Assembly: GCF_017814945.1 (NCBI RefSeq)
Contig: NZ_JAGIPX010000042.1
Coordinates: forward strand, 1-64,000
Source of the DNA: Paraburkholderia sp. LEh10
Lineage (GTDB): Bacteria > Pseudomonadota > Gammaproteobacteria > Burkholderiales > Burkholderiaceae
Reading direction: 5' to 3'
DNA: 64,000 nt
The translations under genes were made by a program, and so were the position numbers. The first letter of the stretch is position 1; each line of letters begins with the position of its first letter. Below are positions 9,555-17,881 of this stretch, piece by piece. The notes beneath the pieces are model-generated. The model was not told the DNA's origin and searched no databases. It was given only the letters and a program-made list of their open reading frames with translations.

Positions 9555-10262
9555 ATGGACCAAAGCCCTCGTACCATCCACCCGAGCGAATCGTTGCGGA
9601 CGATTGACACCTTGTGTGAGCCGGACCCCAGAAATTTGGGGTTCATCCGGTTCGACAGCGTCGTGGGTAATGCTCGACCTACAACGGCTCTCGACCAACT
9701 TGAGGATGTTGCGCGCTTTACCCTTCGCACCGAGGTACCCGAGGCTGTAAGAGTACATTTTGAAACCGCGAAAAATCTCTATGCATACGCTTGGTTTGTC
9801 TATCGATTTCACGCTGTGGCTGAGCAGCAGGCGCTAGCTTCACTGGAATTCGCGTTGCGAGAACGGCTTGAAGGAGAAGTCACACAATTTCCCTCGAAGG
9901 GAAAACGCCGGCCAAACGGGCTAAGCGGTTGGCTTAATGAGGCGTTGGCTCACAGACTGATATCAAATGCCCGCTTCACGAAGCGGATAGAGTGGGCGCT
10001 CCAGCGCGCGAGGAGCCGAGCTGAACTCCAAATGGTTGACCAGATGCAACGTTCCGGAACGTTAACTGCGGAGGTCGATTACTCGTCCGTAAAACCGTCC
10101 CCGGAGGACTTGGACCATGACTGGATTGGTGTCTTTATCGACAGCCTGCCGAAAATCCGGAACGCTTACGCTCATGGATCGAGCCTCCTTCATCCGACCG
10201 TCCTGCGCACTTTCGAGATAGTCAGCGACCTGATCAACCAACTGTTTATTCCGGCCCCATAG
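9555..10262 (+). CDS. HEPN-like protein with RNxxAHG motif
   Basis: A 235-residue, mostly alpha-helical protein. The C-terminal segment contains RNAYAHGSSLLHP (residues ~199-211), an R-x4-H arrangement (Arg199-His204) like the catalytic motif of HEPN RNases, placed before a last helix as in that fold. The ATG at 9555 is preferred over a TTG 57 nt upstream because of the gagaaag ribosome site. The gene diverges from the helicase/Vsr gene block across ~120 bases. Similar proteins with the conserved AHG tail are widespread and uncharacterised in Proteobacteria, so nuclease activity is an inference from the motif. Confidence 0.65.
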   Translation: MDQSPRTIHPSESLRTIDTLCEPDPRNLGFIRFDSVVGNARPTTALDQLEDVARFTLRTEVPEAVRVHFETAKNLYAYAWFVYRFHAVAEQQALASLEFALRERLEGEVTQFPSKGKRRPNGLSGWLNEALAHRLISNARFTKRIEWALQRARSRAELQMVDQMQRSGTLTAEVDYSSVKPSPEDLDHDWIGVFIDSLPKIRNAYAHGSSLLHPTVLRTFEIVSDLINQLFIPAP

Positions 10263-10422
10263 CCAGGTTATTCGAACGTGTGCCGCTCTCCGGCCGCACA
10301 GAGGAACCCGAGAAGATGTGGCGCAAGCGCCAAAGGTTCGACCGCTTCAGGCAACCGAACCGTAGTTCACCATTCCGCGGATACCGCTATACTTCGCGTC
10401 TTCACGTCTGACATCCAATGTT

Positions 10423-10758
10423 ATGAGAGGAAAAATCGCCGACGGTGAAGCCAGGGATCGCCTGATTATCTGGATCCGGCGTCGTATGGAAGAATTTGGT
10501 ATCACGACGGATACATTGGCCGCTTCGATTGAGCATGACGAGGCTCACCCGCCGCTATATCGCGATGCACGAGGACACCAGTGGAACGGACTCGCCGACA
10601 TGCCGGACTGGCTGCTCGCTTCGAAAAATGCCGGCGTTAGTCCTGAGTTCTTCCGGATCGAAACAACGTCGAACGCACCGACGCCAATTGCCACGCAAAC
10701 CACCCAAGCCCAGGCTATCGTCGATCCACGCCAGCTCAACCTTTTCGACACAGTGTGA
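10423..10758 (+). CDS. H-NS-family nucleoid-associated protein
   Basis: A 111-residue protein. The N-terminal half (IRRRMEEFGITTDTLAASI, residues ~18-36) resembles the dimerisation region of Burkholderia H-NS-like proteins. The middle (YRDARGHQWNGLADMPDWL, residues ~46-64) is the H-NS C-terminal DNA-binding segment, although the usual GRG loop core is altered to NGLAD. The tail ends in a PRQLNLF motif. Plasmid H-NS paralogs typically silence AT-rich transferred DNA or hide the plasmid burden. The altered loop could change DNA-binding preference. Single gene; a promoter should lie in the 160 bases before it. Confidence 0.8.
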   Translation: MRGKIADGEARDRLIIWIRRRMEEFGITTDTLAASIEHDEAHPPLYRDARGHQWNGLADMPDWLLASKNAGVSPEFFRIETTSNAPTPIATQTTQAQAIVDPRQLNLFDTV

Positions 10759-10818
10759 TCGCCACACCTCCGCACAGCGCATGTGGATGTTCGGCACAAC
10801 GGGGGCCGACACGGTCCC

Positions 10819-11292
10819 CTACGACTTCCCCGCCTGATCAGTGTCGGGAACTGGCGAACTCGCGGTTCCCGCAAGAAACTGCCGGAGACGTTGTTCCGCG
10901 TGAATGACCTTGTGCAGCGGTGCGCTCGCGAGTTGCGAATCGTGTAACGCCAGGAGACGCTCGAAAACAGAAACCGTGTCTTCAGCGAGCACCCATTCAT
11001 TCGACACGTGCGCCAGTTCCAGCGCAGCCTCCACAGCATATTCCGCTGTCTTGAAGCTCCTGACGGGTTCTTTCCCGTAGCCTTCCTGCTGAAGAAACCA
11101 CGCCACGTACACGGTCCGCATCAATTCATTAAACAGGTGACGGTTCCCGTGACCATCCCTGCAGGCAACGAGGGCAAGATGGGACGACAGTGACTGTTCG
11201 CGCACAGATGCCTCAGCCGTCGGCAATAACATTGCCTTCGTGAGGTGCTTCCGGGGTCCGGAAGCACTTGTCCCGCGTCGCTTTGAACTCAT
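10819..11292 (-). CDS. Hypothetical protein of a Burkholderiales family
   Basis: About 157 residues, helical, containing AMLLPTAEASVREQSLSSH near residue 20 and FNELMRTVYVAWFLQQEGYG in the middle. I recall similar small proteins on Burkholderia replicons, often labelled Fis-family regulators, but no HTH is obvious and I do not assign a function. The start is uncertain: ATG at 11292 is used, a second ATG lies at 11325, and the frame stays open to 11496. It converges on the H-NS-like gene. Confidence 0.6.
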   Translation of the reverse strand: MSSKRRGTSASGPRKHLTKAMLLPTAEASVREQSLSSHLALVACRDGHGNRHLFNELMRTVYVAWFLQQEGYGKEPVRSFKTAEYAVEAALELAHVSNEWVLAEDTVSVFERLLALHDSQLASAPLHKVIHAEQRLRQFLAGTASSPVPDTDQAGKS

Positions 11293-11523
11293 TTCGTTCG
11301 TCAATGCAAGTGTCACTGCAGTCATTCTAGCGAAATAATTCCATAGCACCGGCGAAATGCAGGTTCGCGTTCCGTCCGTGCGAAAACGCACTGCTCGCGA
11401 AGATAGGACCCGCTTAACAAGTATTCCCGATCGACAGCGTGATGCGAGCATATCGGCGTCAACTGTGTCGCTCAGTATTCGAAACCGGCATGTCACGTCG
11501 CACCTCTCCAGGAGAACAAGCGG

Positions 11524-11871
11524 ATGACGAAGACAATCAGGTGCGGCCTGTTATTTCTGGCAATGGGATCGCCCGCGTTTGCCGGCGCGCGCTACGTAGA
11601 AGTATGGAATCCACCCGAAGCGCGCAGTGCAATGCAGTCGCGACAATCCATCTACAAGACGCCGAAGCATCGACGCGCGGATGTCCGCATTGCGCACCAC
11701 GGGTTGCGTCACCGGGTCGTCGCGGCGGCGCCAGGCCCGAAAGCATCCGTCACGGCCGTCGAGCACCGCGCTCATGAGCCGCGGTATGAAGACATTCCGC
11801 GCCAGATGACACCCGAGGGCAATGTGCTTCGCGTCGATGGACGTCACGCACAGGTTGAAGTCGAACGCTGA
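11524..11871 (+). CDS. Small exported protein of unknown function
   Basis: A 115-residue product with a clear Sec signal peptide: short basic N-terminus (MTKTIR), hydrophobic core (CGLLFLAMG) and an SPAFA-G cleavage site after about residue 20. The mature part is basic and histidine-rich with no recognised domain. A strong AGGAG ribosome site lies upstream of the ATG. The end overlaps the next small gene by about 50 nt. The periplasmic location is well supported; the role is unknown. Confidence 0.65.
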   Translation: MTKTIRCGLLFLAMGSPAFAGARYVEVWNPPEARSAMQSRQSIYKTPKHRRADVRIAHHGLRHRVVAAAPGPKASVTAVEHRAHEPRYEDIPRQMTPEGNVLRVDGRHAQVEVER

Positions 11872-12088
11872 TGCGAAGCGAAAACACAAGGGCTACACGC
11901 TCTGGGGACATGCCATCCTCCAGCAGAAGGAAAGTTCACAGCGCGAACGCTACGCTGCCAGCGGCACGATCACGCTGGACAACAAGGTCGTTGAAGCGTC
12001 GGGTGTACTCGGCGAGTTCGGCACGGAAGACGAGGCAGAGCTGGCCGGGCTCAGATGGGCGCGCGCATGGGTGGATAGTTTCAACTGA
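11822..12088 (+). CDS. Hypothetical protein (up to 88 aa)
   Basis: The C-terminal two thirds look like a compact alpha/beta protein (GYTLWGHAILQ, then SGTITLDNKVVEASG, ending ARAWVDSFN), a pattern seen in small uncharacterised Burkholderia proteins. The start is unclear: ATG 11822, ATG 11837 and TTG 11855 are all possible and none has a good ribosome site. It overlaps the end of the exported protein gene in another frame and may be translationally coupled to it. Confidence 0.5.
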   Translation: MCFASMDVTHRLKSNADAKRKHKGYTLWGHAILQQKESSQRERYAASGTITLDNKVVEASGVLGEFGTEDEAELAGLRWARAWVDSFN

Positions 12089-12169
12089 TGTGCCGCCCGT
12101 CGTCCCGTCGCCCTTCTCATAGACGCCGTCATCCTTGATGGGATCCCCGAGCAGGAACCAGCAGTGCTT

Positions 12170-12730
12170 CTAACGTGCGAAATGAAGAAGCGCGGCAACA
12201 CTGACGATCGATGCTGCAGCAAGGATCCAGCTGCCAAGCCGGGAATAGACCTCGCGCACAGCCCACCAGAGTGGGTGGCGTTCTGCGCGTTTGCGCTCGG
12301 CGATCAGGTCATGCAGGGAACGGGTTAGCCGCGCCACATCCGCCTGTGCAACCCGCTCAGCGTCAGCCTGATTCAGCAGGAAATCGAACACACTCCGCTC
12401 TGCGATATTGTCCTTCCAGTTCTCGACCGCGTTGAGATCGCGCACCTTGACCGCGCGCGACATCCCCGCCCGATGTTCCGGATCCGTGTAATCAAAGTTA
12501 AAGCCGAACTTTTCGTAGAAGCGGTTGCGTCGGGCGGTGTTCTTTCCGTACGCCTGGCCTGCCAGCAGCTCGATGTTGTTCACGTCAGCGTCAGGCCACT
12601 GACGAGCCCAGCAGACGATCTCGTTCATGAGATATGTGCCGATCCGTTGCCCCTCTAACCCCGGCAGATCGAGTGTCACAAATCCGTGCCCCCACACGCA
12701 AGAGGCCGTCACGGAAACGCGGTTATGCAC
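12170..12730 (-). CDS. GNAT-like acetyltransferase domain with C-terminal membrane anchor
   Basis: A 186-residue frame starting with GTG at 12730. Residues ~25-85 contain a GNAT motif A-like segment, EGQRIGTYLMNEIVCWARQ, which matches the R/Q-x-x-G-x-G/A acetyl-CoA loop and helix, followed by NRFYEKFGF, the typical motif B NxxFYxKxGF. The last ~22 residues form a membrane helix. The usual N-terminal strands of a GNAT fold are missing, and the frame overlaps the end of the upstream PH gene by 22 nt. This suggests a frameshift joining the two, or tight translational coupling. Substrate unknown. Confidence 0.6.
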   Translation of the reverse strand: MHNRVSVTASCVWGHGFVTLDLPGLEGQRIGTYLMNEIVCWARQWPDADVNNIELLAGQAYGKNTARRNRFYEKFGFNFDYTDPEHRAGMSRAVKVRDLNAVENWKDNIAERSVFDFLLNQADAERVAQADVARLTRSLHDLIAERKRAERHPLWWAVREVYSRLGSWILAAASIVSVAALLHFAR

Positions 12731-13566
12731 GGCAGAATAGCAGCCCTGAACTCACCCTGCCCGCTCGCCGGCCCGACGGGTACGCCGATCATGCGGTATG
12801 AAAGCTCAATGTGCGCCGTATCCAGCTGCCCGTCCGCGTAGCGCTCATATCGCGTTTCGCGCTCGACGAGTAATCGGGCGATCACGCCACGATCTGCTTT
12901 GTTGCGATCGCTGATCTCGAGAACGAGCACGCGCGGCTTCTTTCCCGGACCTTCATTGATTTCCAGTGTCGGTAACATTCCCGCTCCAGCGACAGGCCAT
13001 CTGATTGCTGCAACGATAGCGCGGAAGTCGTCCACTTGGATCCGGCCCATATTGAATTCCCGAATGCCTTTCGCGTCGCGCAGCGCGATCGCCGCACGGT
13101 TCAGGCTATCGCGTAACTGCTCGGCCTCACGCATCCCTGGCAAACGCCAGTGCGGGTTGTTCGAGTCGCTGGTCAGCGCGATCACGATGCCGATCCCGAA
13201 CGGTCGCTGCCACCACGGATGCAGCGACGTCACATCCTGGCTGCGGAAGAGCTCAAGGCTCTCGACCCGCCGGCTGAAAATGCCCCGGCGACAGGTAATT
13301 CGCGCGGTGTCAATGATGATTTCCGTGCAGGCTGTTCGGAGGTATGCCAGCACGACACTCGCCGCGATGACCACCAACGCGATCAGGGGCGCATACCACG
13401 GCACGGGCCATCGGGTTGTCGCGTGCAGATAGGCCGCGAATACGATGATCGTGCCGACGACGCCTTTGAGATACGCAGGCAGATTCACGACCTGCGACGG
13501 CGTGCCGCTGAAAATGATCTCTTCGACGACCGTCACGTCGCGGTTGGCGGTTGCAAGCCGGGGCAT
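12709..13566 (-). CDS. Bacterial PH-domain membrane protein with unusual C-terminal extension
   Basis: A 285-residue protein. An N-terminal strand (VVEEIIFSGTPSQ) is followed by two membrane helices (residues ~30-75) and a bPH2/YdbT-like PH domain (~80-165, with ITCRRGIFSRRVESLELFRSQDV). Such proteins are usually ~170 residues; here ~100 more follow (from about IREFNMG) that do not look like PH sequence. They contain strands (RVLVLEISDRN, HIELSYRMIG) that could be the missing first half of the neighbouring GNAT domain. It lies 23 nt after the relaxase stop and is co-directional, so it probably belongs to the mobilisation operon. Confidence 0.65.
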   Translation of the reverse strand: MPRLATANRDVTVVEEIIFSGTPSQVVNLPAYLKGVVGTIIVFAAYLHATTRWPVPWYAPLIALVVIAASVVLAYLRTACTEIIIDTARITCRRGIFSRRVESLELFRSQDVTSLHPWWQRPFGIGIVIALTSDSNNPHWRLPGMREAEQLRDSLNRAAIALRDAKGIREFNMGRIQVDDFRAIVAAIRWPVAGAGMLPTLEINEGPGKKPRVLVLEISDRNKADRGVIARLLVERETRYERYADGQLDTAHIELSYRMIGVPVGPASGQGEFRAAILPCITAFP

Positions 13567-13589
13567 TCGATTCCTCTCGGGTGGATGGT

Positions 13590-16500
13590 TCAGTGTTCGA
13601 CGTCGGGTCCGCTAGCGGGCCCGCTGCCCTGACCGGTAGTGGGACCGCTGCCGGAACCGGGATCGGACACATCGGGAGCGTTGGGCGGCTGGGTGTCCCC
13701 ATTTGGGGTGGGCGGATCACGGCCGACAGGTAGTTGCGTTTCACGTACTGCCTTGCGTAGCTCGTCACGCTCCCAGGCGTCGCGCTCGCGCTGCCCCGCC
13801 CGGCGTTCATCTGCTTCGGCATCGAGCTCGGCAAGCCGGATCTGGCGGATGTGCTCCAGCTCCGGCTGTTCAAACACGATACGCATGCGCGTGTCAGCGG
13901 CCACCCGTGCCGCTGCCGCCTGGAAAGCCTCGGGACCGGAGAGCGATAGCGTGGCGCCGAACTTCTGCTGCGCGAAACGCAGCGCGATCTCGATGGCTTC
14001 GCGTTCGCTATCCCATAACCGCAACGTGCGCCCCTCGTCGACGAGGAACGCCGCGCCATCCTTGTGGTAGTCAACCTCACCGGTCGGCCGCACCTCGTAC
14101 GTGATTGACGGTCCGTGGTAGATCAGTTCATTGTGTTCAGCGTGAGGCCTTGGCCCTGGACCGGGCAAGGGTCCATTGAAGGTCAAAATGTTTTCGTCGT
14201 CCGCACGCCGGAGCAGCTGGCGGACCTGCTGCATGCGTCGCAGTTCACGTAGCGCCCGTGTGTCACCGGCCTGCGCGCGCTCCTGCAGAAAATCCCGGTA
14301 CTGGTCGGTGACTGGTTGCCGCCCTGCACCTTTGAGCGCGTCACGTTCCTTCGCGATGCGATCGCGTAGCGCAGCCTCGGACTCAAGCCGCGTTACGCGT
14401 GCGGCTGACAGTTGATCTCGCCGCTCGAGTGCAGACAGATCCCTGCGCTCCGTCACGGTACTGCGGGCCTTGTAGAAGACTGCCTTGAGCGCAGCGCGCC
14501 GCTCTTTCTCGCGCCGGGTCTGCTCATCCCACGCGCGGCGCAACCCGTCGCGATACACGGCACGCCACTGCTGGAATTCACCCCACAGGTCACGCTCGGG
14601 TGTATGACGCGGCGCATGCCCGGGGCTGCGTCCGGTCTGCGCACGATACGTGTCGCGTAGCAGTTGCGCGGCCTCCGCCCAGGAGAGATTCATCTCTTTG
14701 GTCAGGAAGTCGGACACGTTCAGATTGCGTGCACCGGCGCGGATACGGTCACCGCCGTCGGCGCCCTTGCCGATGCTGTACTTGTCAACGATCAGCCCAT
14801 GCGAATGCGCCAGTGCGGCGAGCAACCGGCTCGCATCAAGTGTCGCCCGGATCTCCGCAAACTCCGTGCGCTCGCTTCGGGTACTGCGCGACTCCACGAG
14901 GTCCCGTGCAAACTGGTCGCGAACGGTATCGGCTTCCCGACCGGTCGATGGTCTCGCGCGCGAGTTGAAGGTGGCGGCGATCTCATTGACCTCGCGCGCT
15001 GCTAGATCAAAGGGAAGCGACCCGATCGCATCCAGTGATGGGACATCCGCGAGATGGCGGATGGGATCATGCGGACCGAAATCCTTCGGCACCTGTCCAC
15101 CGCCGAAGGCGGGGTTCAGCCCGAACGGCTCGCCCGGTTGTCCGCAATCGTCAAACGGTCCACCGGCCCGCATGAATTTGTCAGCGGCCGTTGCCGCCAG
15201 CTGTGCCCGACCCGTATCGTCCGCCGTATCCCACGCGCCGTACATGCGCGCGGCGATCACGTCGAGCAGCGACGGATTGCCTGGGGCTAGCCGGCCTCTT
15301 CCCGCTCGCTCGCGATCGCCAGTCCATCGCAGTTGGTCAATTCGGTCGGCTTGGTAGTCTCCCAGCTCCAGTAGTGCATCAGCCGGCAAAAGCACTTGAC
15401 GTCGCGCGGGGTCGCCATCCACACCGCCGCCGGGCACACCTCGCACACCGTATGGGGATCGGGACGACGGGCCGGGTCGATCGAGGCGAGCGTCAAGGTC
15501 GTGATCCGCTCCCCTTCTCCACTTTTGCCACGGCTCCCGGCGTTCGTGTTCCGCGGGCGGCCCGCGCCACTGCGGGTCCCGCCCGTGTTGCCACCGCCGC
15601 TCCCAGGCTCGCCAGTCTCCTGGTCCACCACTGCTTCTTCCTGTCCGCTCATCAAGTCCTCCTGCTGCGTCATAGAACCGCTGTTCGCGATGCTCGAGAA
15701 TGCGCCGCTGCTCCGTCGGCGACGCGGCCTGATACGTCTTGTAGAAGCTGCTACCGCTATTGAGATACTTGATCTCCCTTGCGCGCGTGTCAGCCCACTC
15801 ATACAGCGCATCGAGATAGTGCTGCTGCGTCGCACGCGGTACACCCGGTTCGACGTACTCGGCATGCACGTTCTGGTCGAGCGCGTCACGCTTGCCGTCG
15901 GCATCCAGTTCGATGAATTCGCGCGAAAACACGAATTCCCTGAGATTGACGCCCTTCGCCGCACCGGGCGGCTTGACGTTTTCGTACTCACCATCGCGAC
16001 CCGCGTTGCGGGTGCGTGTTGCGCCGAACTCATTGAGCATCGCCCGGAAATCTTCATAACGGGTGATGTCACGCGACATCAGCGCCTCGAGGATCGTGGC
16101 CTTCAGCTCGCGGTTCATCGGCGCGAAGACGTCGCCCTTGTACCGGCTGATCATCTCCGACGCATCGGTGAACTGCACGCGCCGGTTATCTTTCGGACTC
16201 GCGAGTCCGTATTTCGCGTTGATATGTTCCTGGAATGCTTCGAGGAACCGGTGATGCCGGTCGACCTTGCCGAACGGCTCCAGCCGGTGCCCCGTCAGCA
16301 GGTTCACTTCAGGGATCACCACATGAAGATGTACCTTGCGCTCGACCAGTTCGCCACTGCGCCGGTCGGCGTAACTCTTGAGCCGCGGGACATGCGCTTC
16401 CGCATAGAAGTTGTACTCGTCCGGGCGGTACGCAGCAAAAGCAAACGCCTCAAACTCCCGCACGATGTCTGCGAGTACCTCACGCGACACCTCGTCCTCC

Positions 16501-16697
16501 TTGAACGACAGCGTTACGTTGATGTAGCGCTCGGCCGTCGTATCCATCGACTGGATGATGTCGTTTGTTAGCGTCAGATCCCCTGCGAGGATCACGCGCT
16601 CATCCATCTCGTCGCGCTCGAACTCACGGTCCTGCTTCTGGCCGTCTTCCAGATAGGCCTTTATGCCGTCGTGATAGCCGCGAACCCGGATCAGCAT
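13590..16697 (-). CDS. Conjugative relaxase with LPD7-like domain
   Basis: A 1035-residue protein. The N-terminal ~250 residues carry a relaxase-type metal site: His in AEAHVPR (102) plus the HxH of VHLHVVIPEVN (123 and 125), the three-His signature that holds the divalent ion for nicking oriT. The middle is low-complexity and basic, followed by coiled-coil Arg/Glu/Ala-rich helices. Residues ~870-975 resemble an LPD7 module (GAAFLVDEGRTLRLWDSE and following helices). The last ~45 residues are a Pro/Gly/Ser-rich tail. It is the partner of MobC just upstream and would be delivered by VirD4 to the channel. The MOB class is not certain; MOBP-like is my best guess. Confidence 0.85.
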   Translation of the reverse strand: MLIRVRGYHDGIKAYLEDGQKQDREFERDEMDERVILAGDLTLTNDIIQSMDTTAERYINVTLSFKEDEVSREVLADIVREFEAFAFAAYRPDEYNFYAEAHVPRLKSYADRRSGELVERKVHLHVVIPEVNLLTGHRLEPFGKVDRHHRFLEAFQEHINAKYGLASPKDNRRVQFTDASEMISRYKGDVFAPMNRELKATILEALMSRDITRYEDFRAMLNEFGATRTRNAGRDGEYENVKPPGAAKGVNLREFVFSREFIELDADGKRDALDQNVHAEYVEPGVPRATQQHYLDALYEWADTRAREIKYLNSGSSFYKTYQAASPTEQRRILEHREQRFYDAAGGLDERTGRSSGGPGDWRAWERRWQHGRDPQWRGPPAEHERREPWQKWRRGADHDLDARLDRPGPSSRSPYGVRGVPGGGVDGDPARRQVLLPADALLELGDYQADRIDQLRWTGDRERAGRGRLAPGNPSLLDVIAARMYGAWDTADDTGRAQLAATAADKFMRAGGPFDDCGQPGEPFGLNPAFGGGQVPKDFGPHDPIRHLADVPSLDAIGSLPFDLAAREVNEIAATFNSRARPSTGREADTVRDQFARDLVESRSTRSERTEFAEIRATLDASRLLAALAHSHGLIVDKYSIGKGADGGDRIRAGARNLNVSDFLTKEMNLSWAEAAQLLRDTYRAQTGRSPGHAPRHTPERDLWGEFQQWRAVYRDGLRRAWDEQTRREKERRAALKAVFYKARSTVTERRDLSALERRDQLSAARVTRLESEAALRDRIAKERDALKGAGRQPVTDQYRDFLQERAQAGDTRALRELRRMQQVRQLLRRADDENILTFNGPLPGPGPRPHAEHNELIYHGPSITYEVRPTGEVDYHKDGAAFLVDEGRTLRLWDSEREAIEIALRFAQQKFGATLSLSGPEAFQAAAARVAADTRMRIVFEQPELEHIRQIRLAELDAEADERRAGQRERDAWERDELRKAVRETQLPVGRDPPTPNGDTQPPNAPDVSDPGSGSGPTTGQGSGPASGPDVEH

Positions 16698-16868
16698 CGC
16701 TCACCTTTCGCTGATGCGCACAGAGGGACGAATACCGCGAAATGCGACGTGGCAGTGCCGATGCACGATGGGTGAAGGTTGCATGGCTCATCATGTCGCC
16801 CGACACACCCGGGCGTCGTCGGCGTGACGACTGTTGCAAGGTATGTGCGATCGATGCCCATGCCCGTC

Positions 16869-16904
16869 TGTATCCGTACCTGTCCGTGTATGTATCCGTA
16901 CCTG
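16869..16904 (+). repeat. Direct repeat between relaxase and mobC
   Basis: The 14-mer tgtatccgtacctg occurs exactly at 16869-16882 and 16891-16904 (period 22), with degenerate copies (catccgtatccgg) following, in the ~220-base gap between mobC and the relaxase gene. It could be a slipped-strand array or a binding site for a relaxosome protein. Confidence 0.55.
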
Positions 16905-16917
16905 CATCCGTATCCGG

Positions 16918-17283
16918 TCAGTCCACTTTCTCAAGCGTGCTTTTCAGATAGCGCGAGATCATCTGCAGTTGCGTAAGCAGTTGCTCATAGGTTGCTTCCG
17001 ACAGATCACCGCTCCTGTGTTCCGAGTTCGCGCGATGTGCGATCTGGTTGAGGTTGTTGCTCGTCTTGTTGAAAATATAGAGCAGGCGCTTGCGGTCCAC
17101 GCTGGCCACTGGTCGTGCGATCACCTGCGTGCGGTTCGTCAGCACCGCCTGCCTGAAAAATTCGGACTGCGTGAGCCCGCTTCGGTTCACCTTCTCAAGA
17201 TAGACCGCACGATCCGCATCCGACAGGCGAAACGCAATCGGTTTGCCGAGCCCTGCCCCATCGTTGCTCTTTTTGCGTGGCAT
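16918..17283 (-). CDS. mobC: MobC-like relaxosome accessory protein
   Basis: A 121-residue protein starting at the ATG at 17283 (MPRKKSNDG). It begins with an RHH-like strand and helix segment (IAFRLSDADRAVYLEKVNRSGLTQSEFFRQAVL) and ends with the bacterial MobC signature KRLLYIFNKTSNNLNQIAHRAN plus a final helix. MobC proteins bind next to nic, help melt oriT and assist the relaxase. It lies directly upstream of the relaxase gene on the same strand and 2 nt downstream of a small unknown gene, so it is part of the mobilisation operon. Confidence 0.85.
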   Translation of the reverse strand: MPRKKSNDGAGLGKPIAFRLSDADRAVYLEKVNRSGLTQSEFFRQAVLTNRTQVIARPVASVDRKRLLYIFNKTSNNLNQIAHRANSEHRSGDLSEATYEQLLTQLQMISRYLKSTLEKVD

Positions 17284-17285
17284 GA

Positions 17286-17540
17286 TCAGAGCCCCACTGG
17301 ATGCGTCCAGTCTGCCGACTGCCCCGGCAGATCGAATCGCGTCATGTCGCCGTCGATCGGATGCGCGCGGAATTCGTATGCGGGCCAATGCGCTTCGCAT
17401 TCGTACAGGGCACGCATCGCCTGATCACCTGTCATCGGATACGTATAACCCGCCCACGGCAGATACTGCCACCGCCTGTTGCGCGCGAAGCCGGCAGGCT
17501 TCATCACACGCTGGATCACCCAGTCGCTGGTCAGAATCAT
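17286..17540 (-). CDS. Hypothetical 84-aa protein, first gene of mob operon
   Basis: This frame starts at an ATG (17540) with a GGGGCG ribosome-like site and ends 2 nt before mobC. The product is aromatic-rich (WQYLPWAGYTYPM, ECEAHWPAYEFRAHPIDGD) with no recognised domain. Its position at the head of the mobC-relaxase operon, next to the likely oriT, suggests a relaxosome or plasmid-control role, but this is only context. Confidence 0.6.
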   Translation of the reverse strand: MILTSDWVIQRVMKPAGFARNRRWQYLPWAGYTYPMTGDQAMRALYECEAHWPAYEFRAHPIDGDMTRFDLPGQSADWTHPVGL

Positions 17541-17881
17541 AGGAATCGCCCCTATTCGTATTGCATACCAGGCAGTGCTGAATGTTACCGACGGACCCGT
17601 CGGCGTGAAGAACGCGGGGCAGTAGCCCGCGTCGGGGTTGCAAAGGGGCCTCGCCCCTTTTGCACGAGATATTTTACGAAGCGCGTAGCGATGCGTAAAC
17701 ATATCCGACGTGCCTCGATTCGCCACACCATAGCAAACACTGTAGCAGCGATATTGCATGTTTCAAGCATCAATTCGCATAACTAAAGCTGGAATAAAGC
17801 TTTACTCATCACGCATTTTTGACTATTTAGCACTTTCATAGCACCATCAAGCAGCGTCGACTCTCCCCGCAGGACCTCGCC
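17541..17881. other. Intergenic region with stacked inverted repeats; oriT candidate
   Basis: This 340-base region separates the leftward mob operon from a rightward accessory gene, the usual place for oriT. Three inverted repeats are visible: cgcggg/cccgcg (17613-17631), aaaggggc/gccccttt (17642-17660) and tttacg/cgtaaa (17673-17699). The minus strand just past the third repeat reads atatctcgtgc, a plausible nic-side sequence by position only. Divergent promoters must also lie here. No experimentally known nic sequence was recognised. Confidence 0.5.

Noticed and set aside
15396..16571. 391-aa open frame on the plus strand inside the relaxase gene
   Set aside because: It is antisense to a well-supported relaxase; the long frame is a side effect of high GC codon use.
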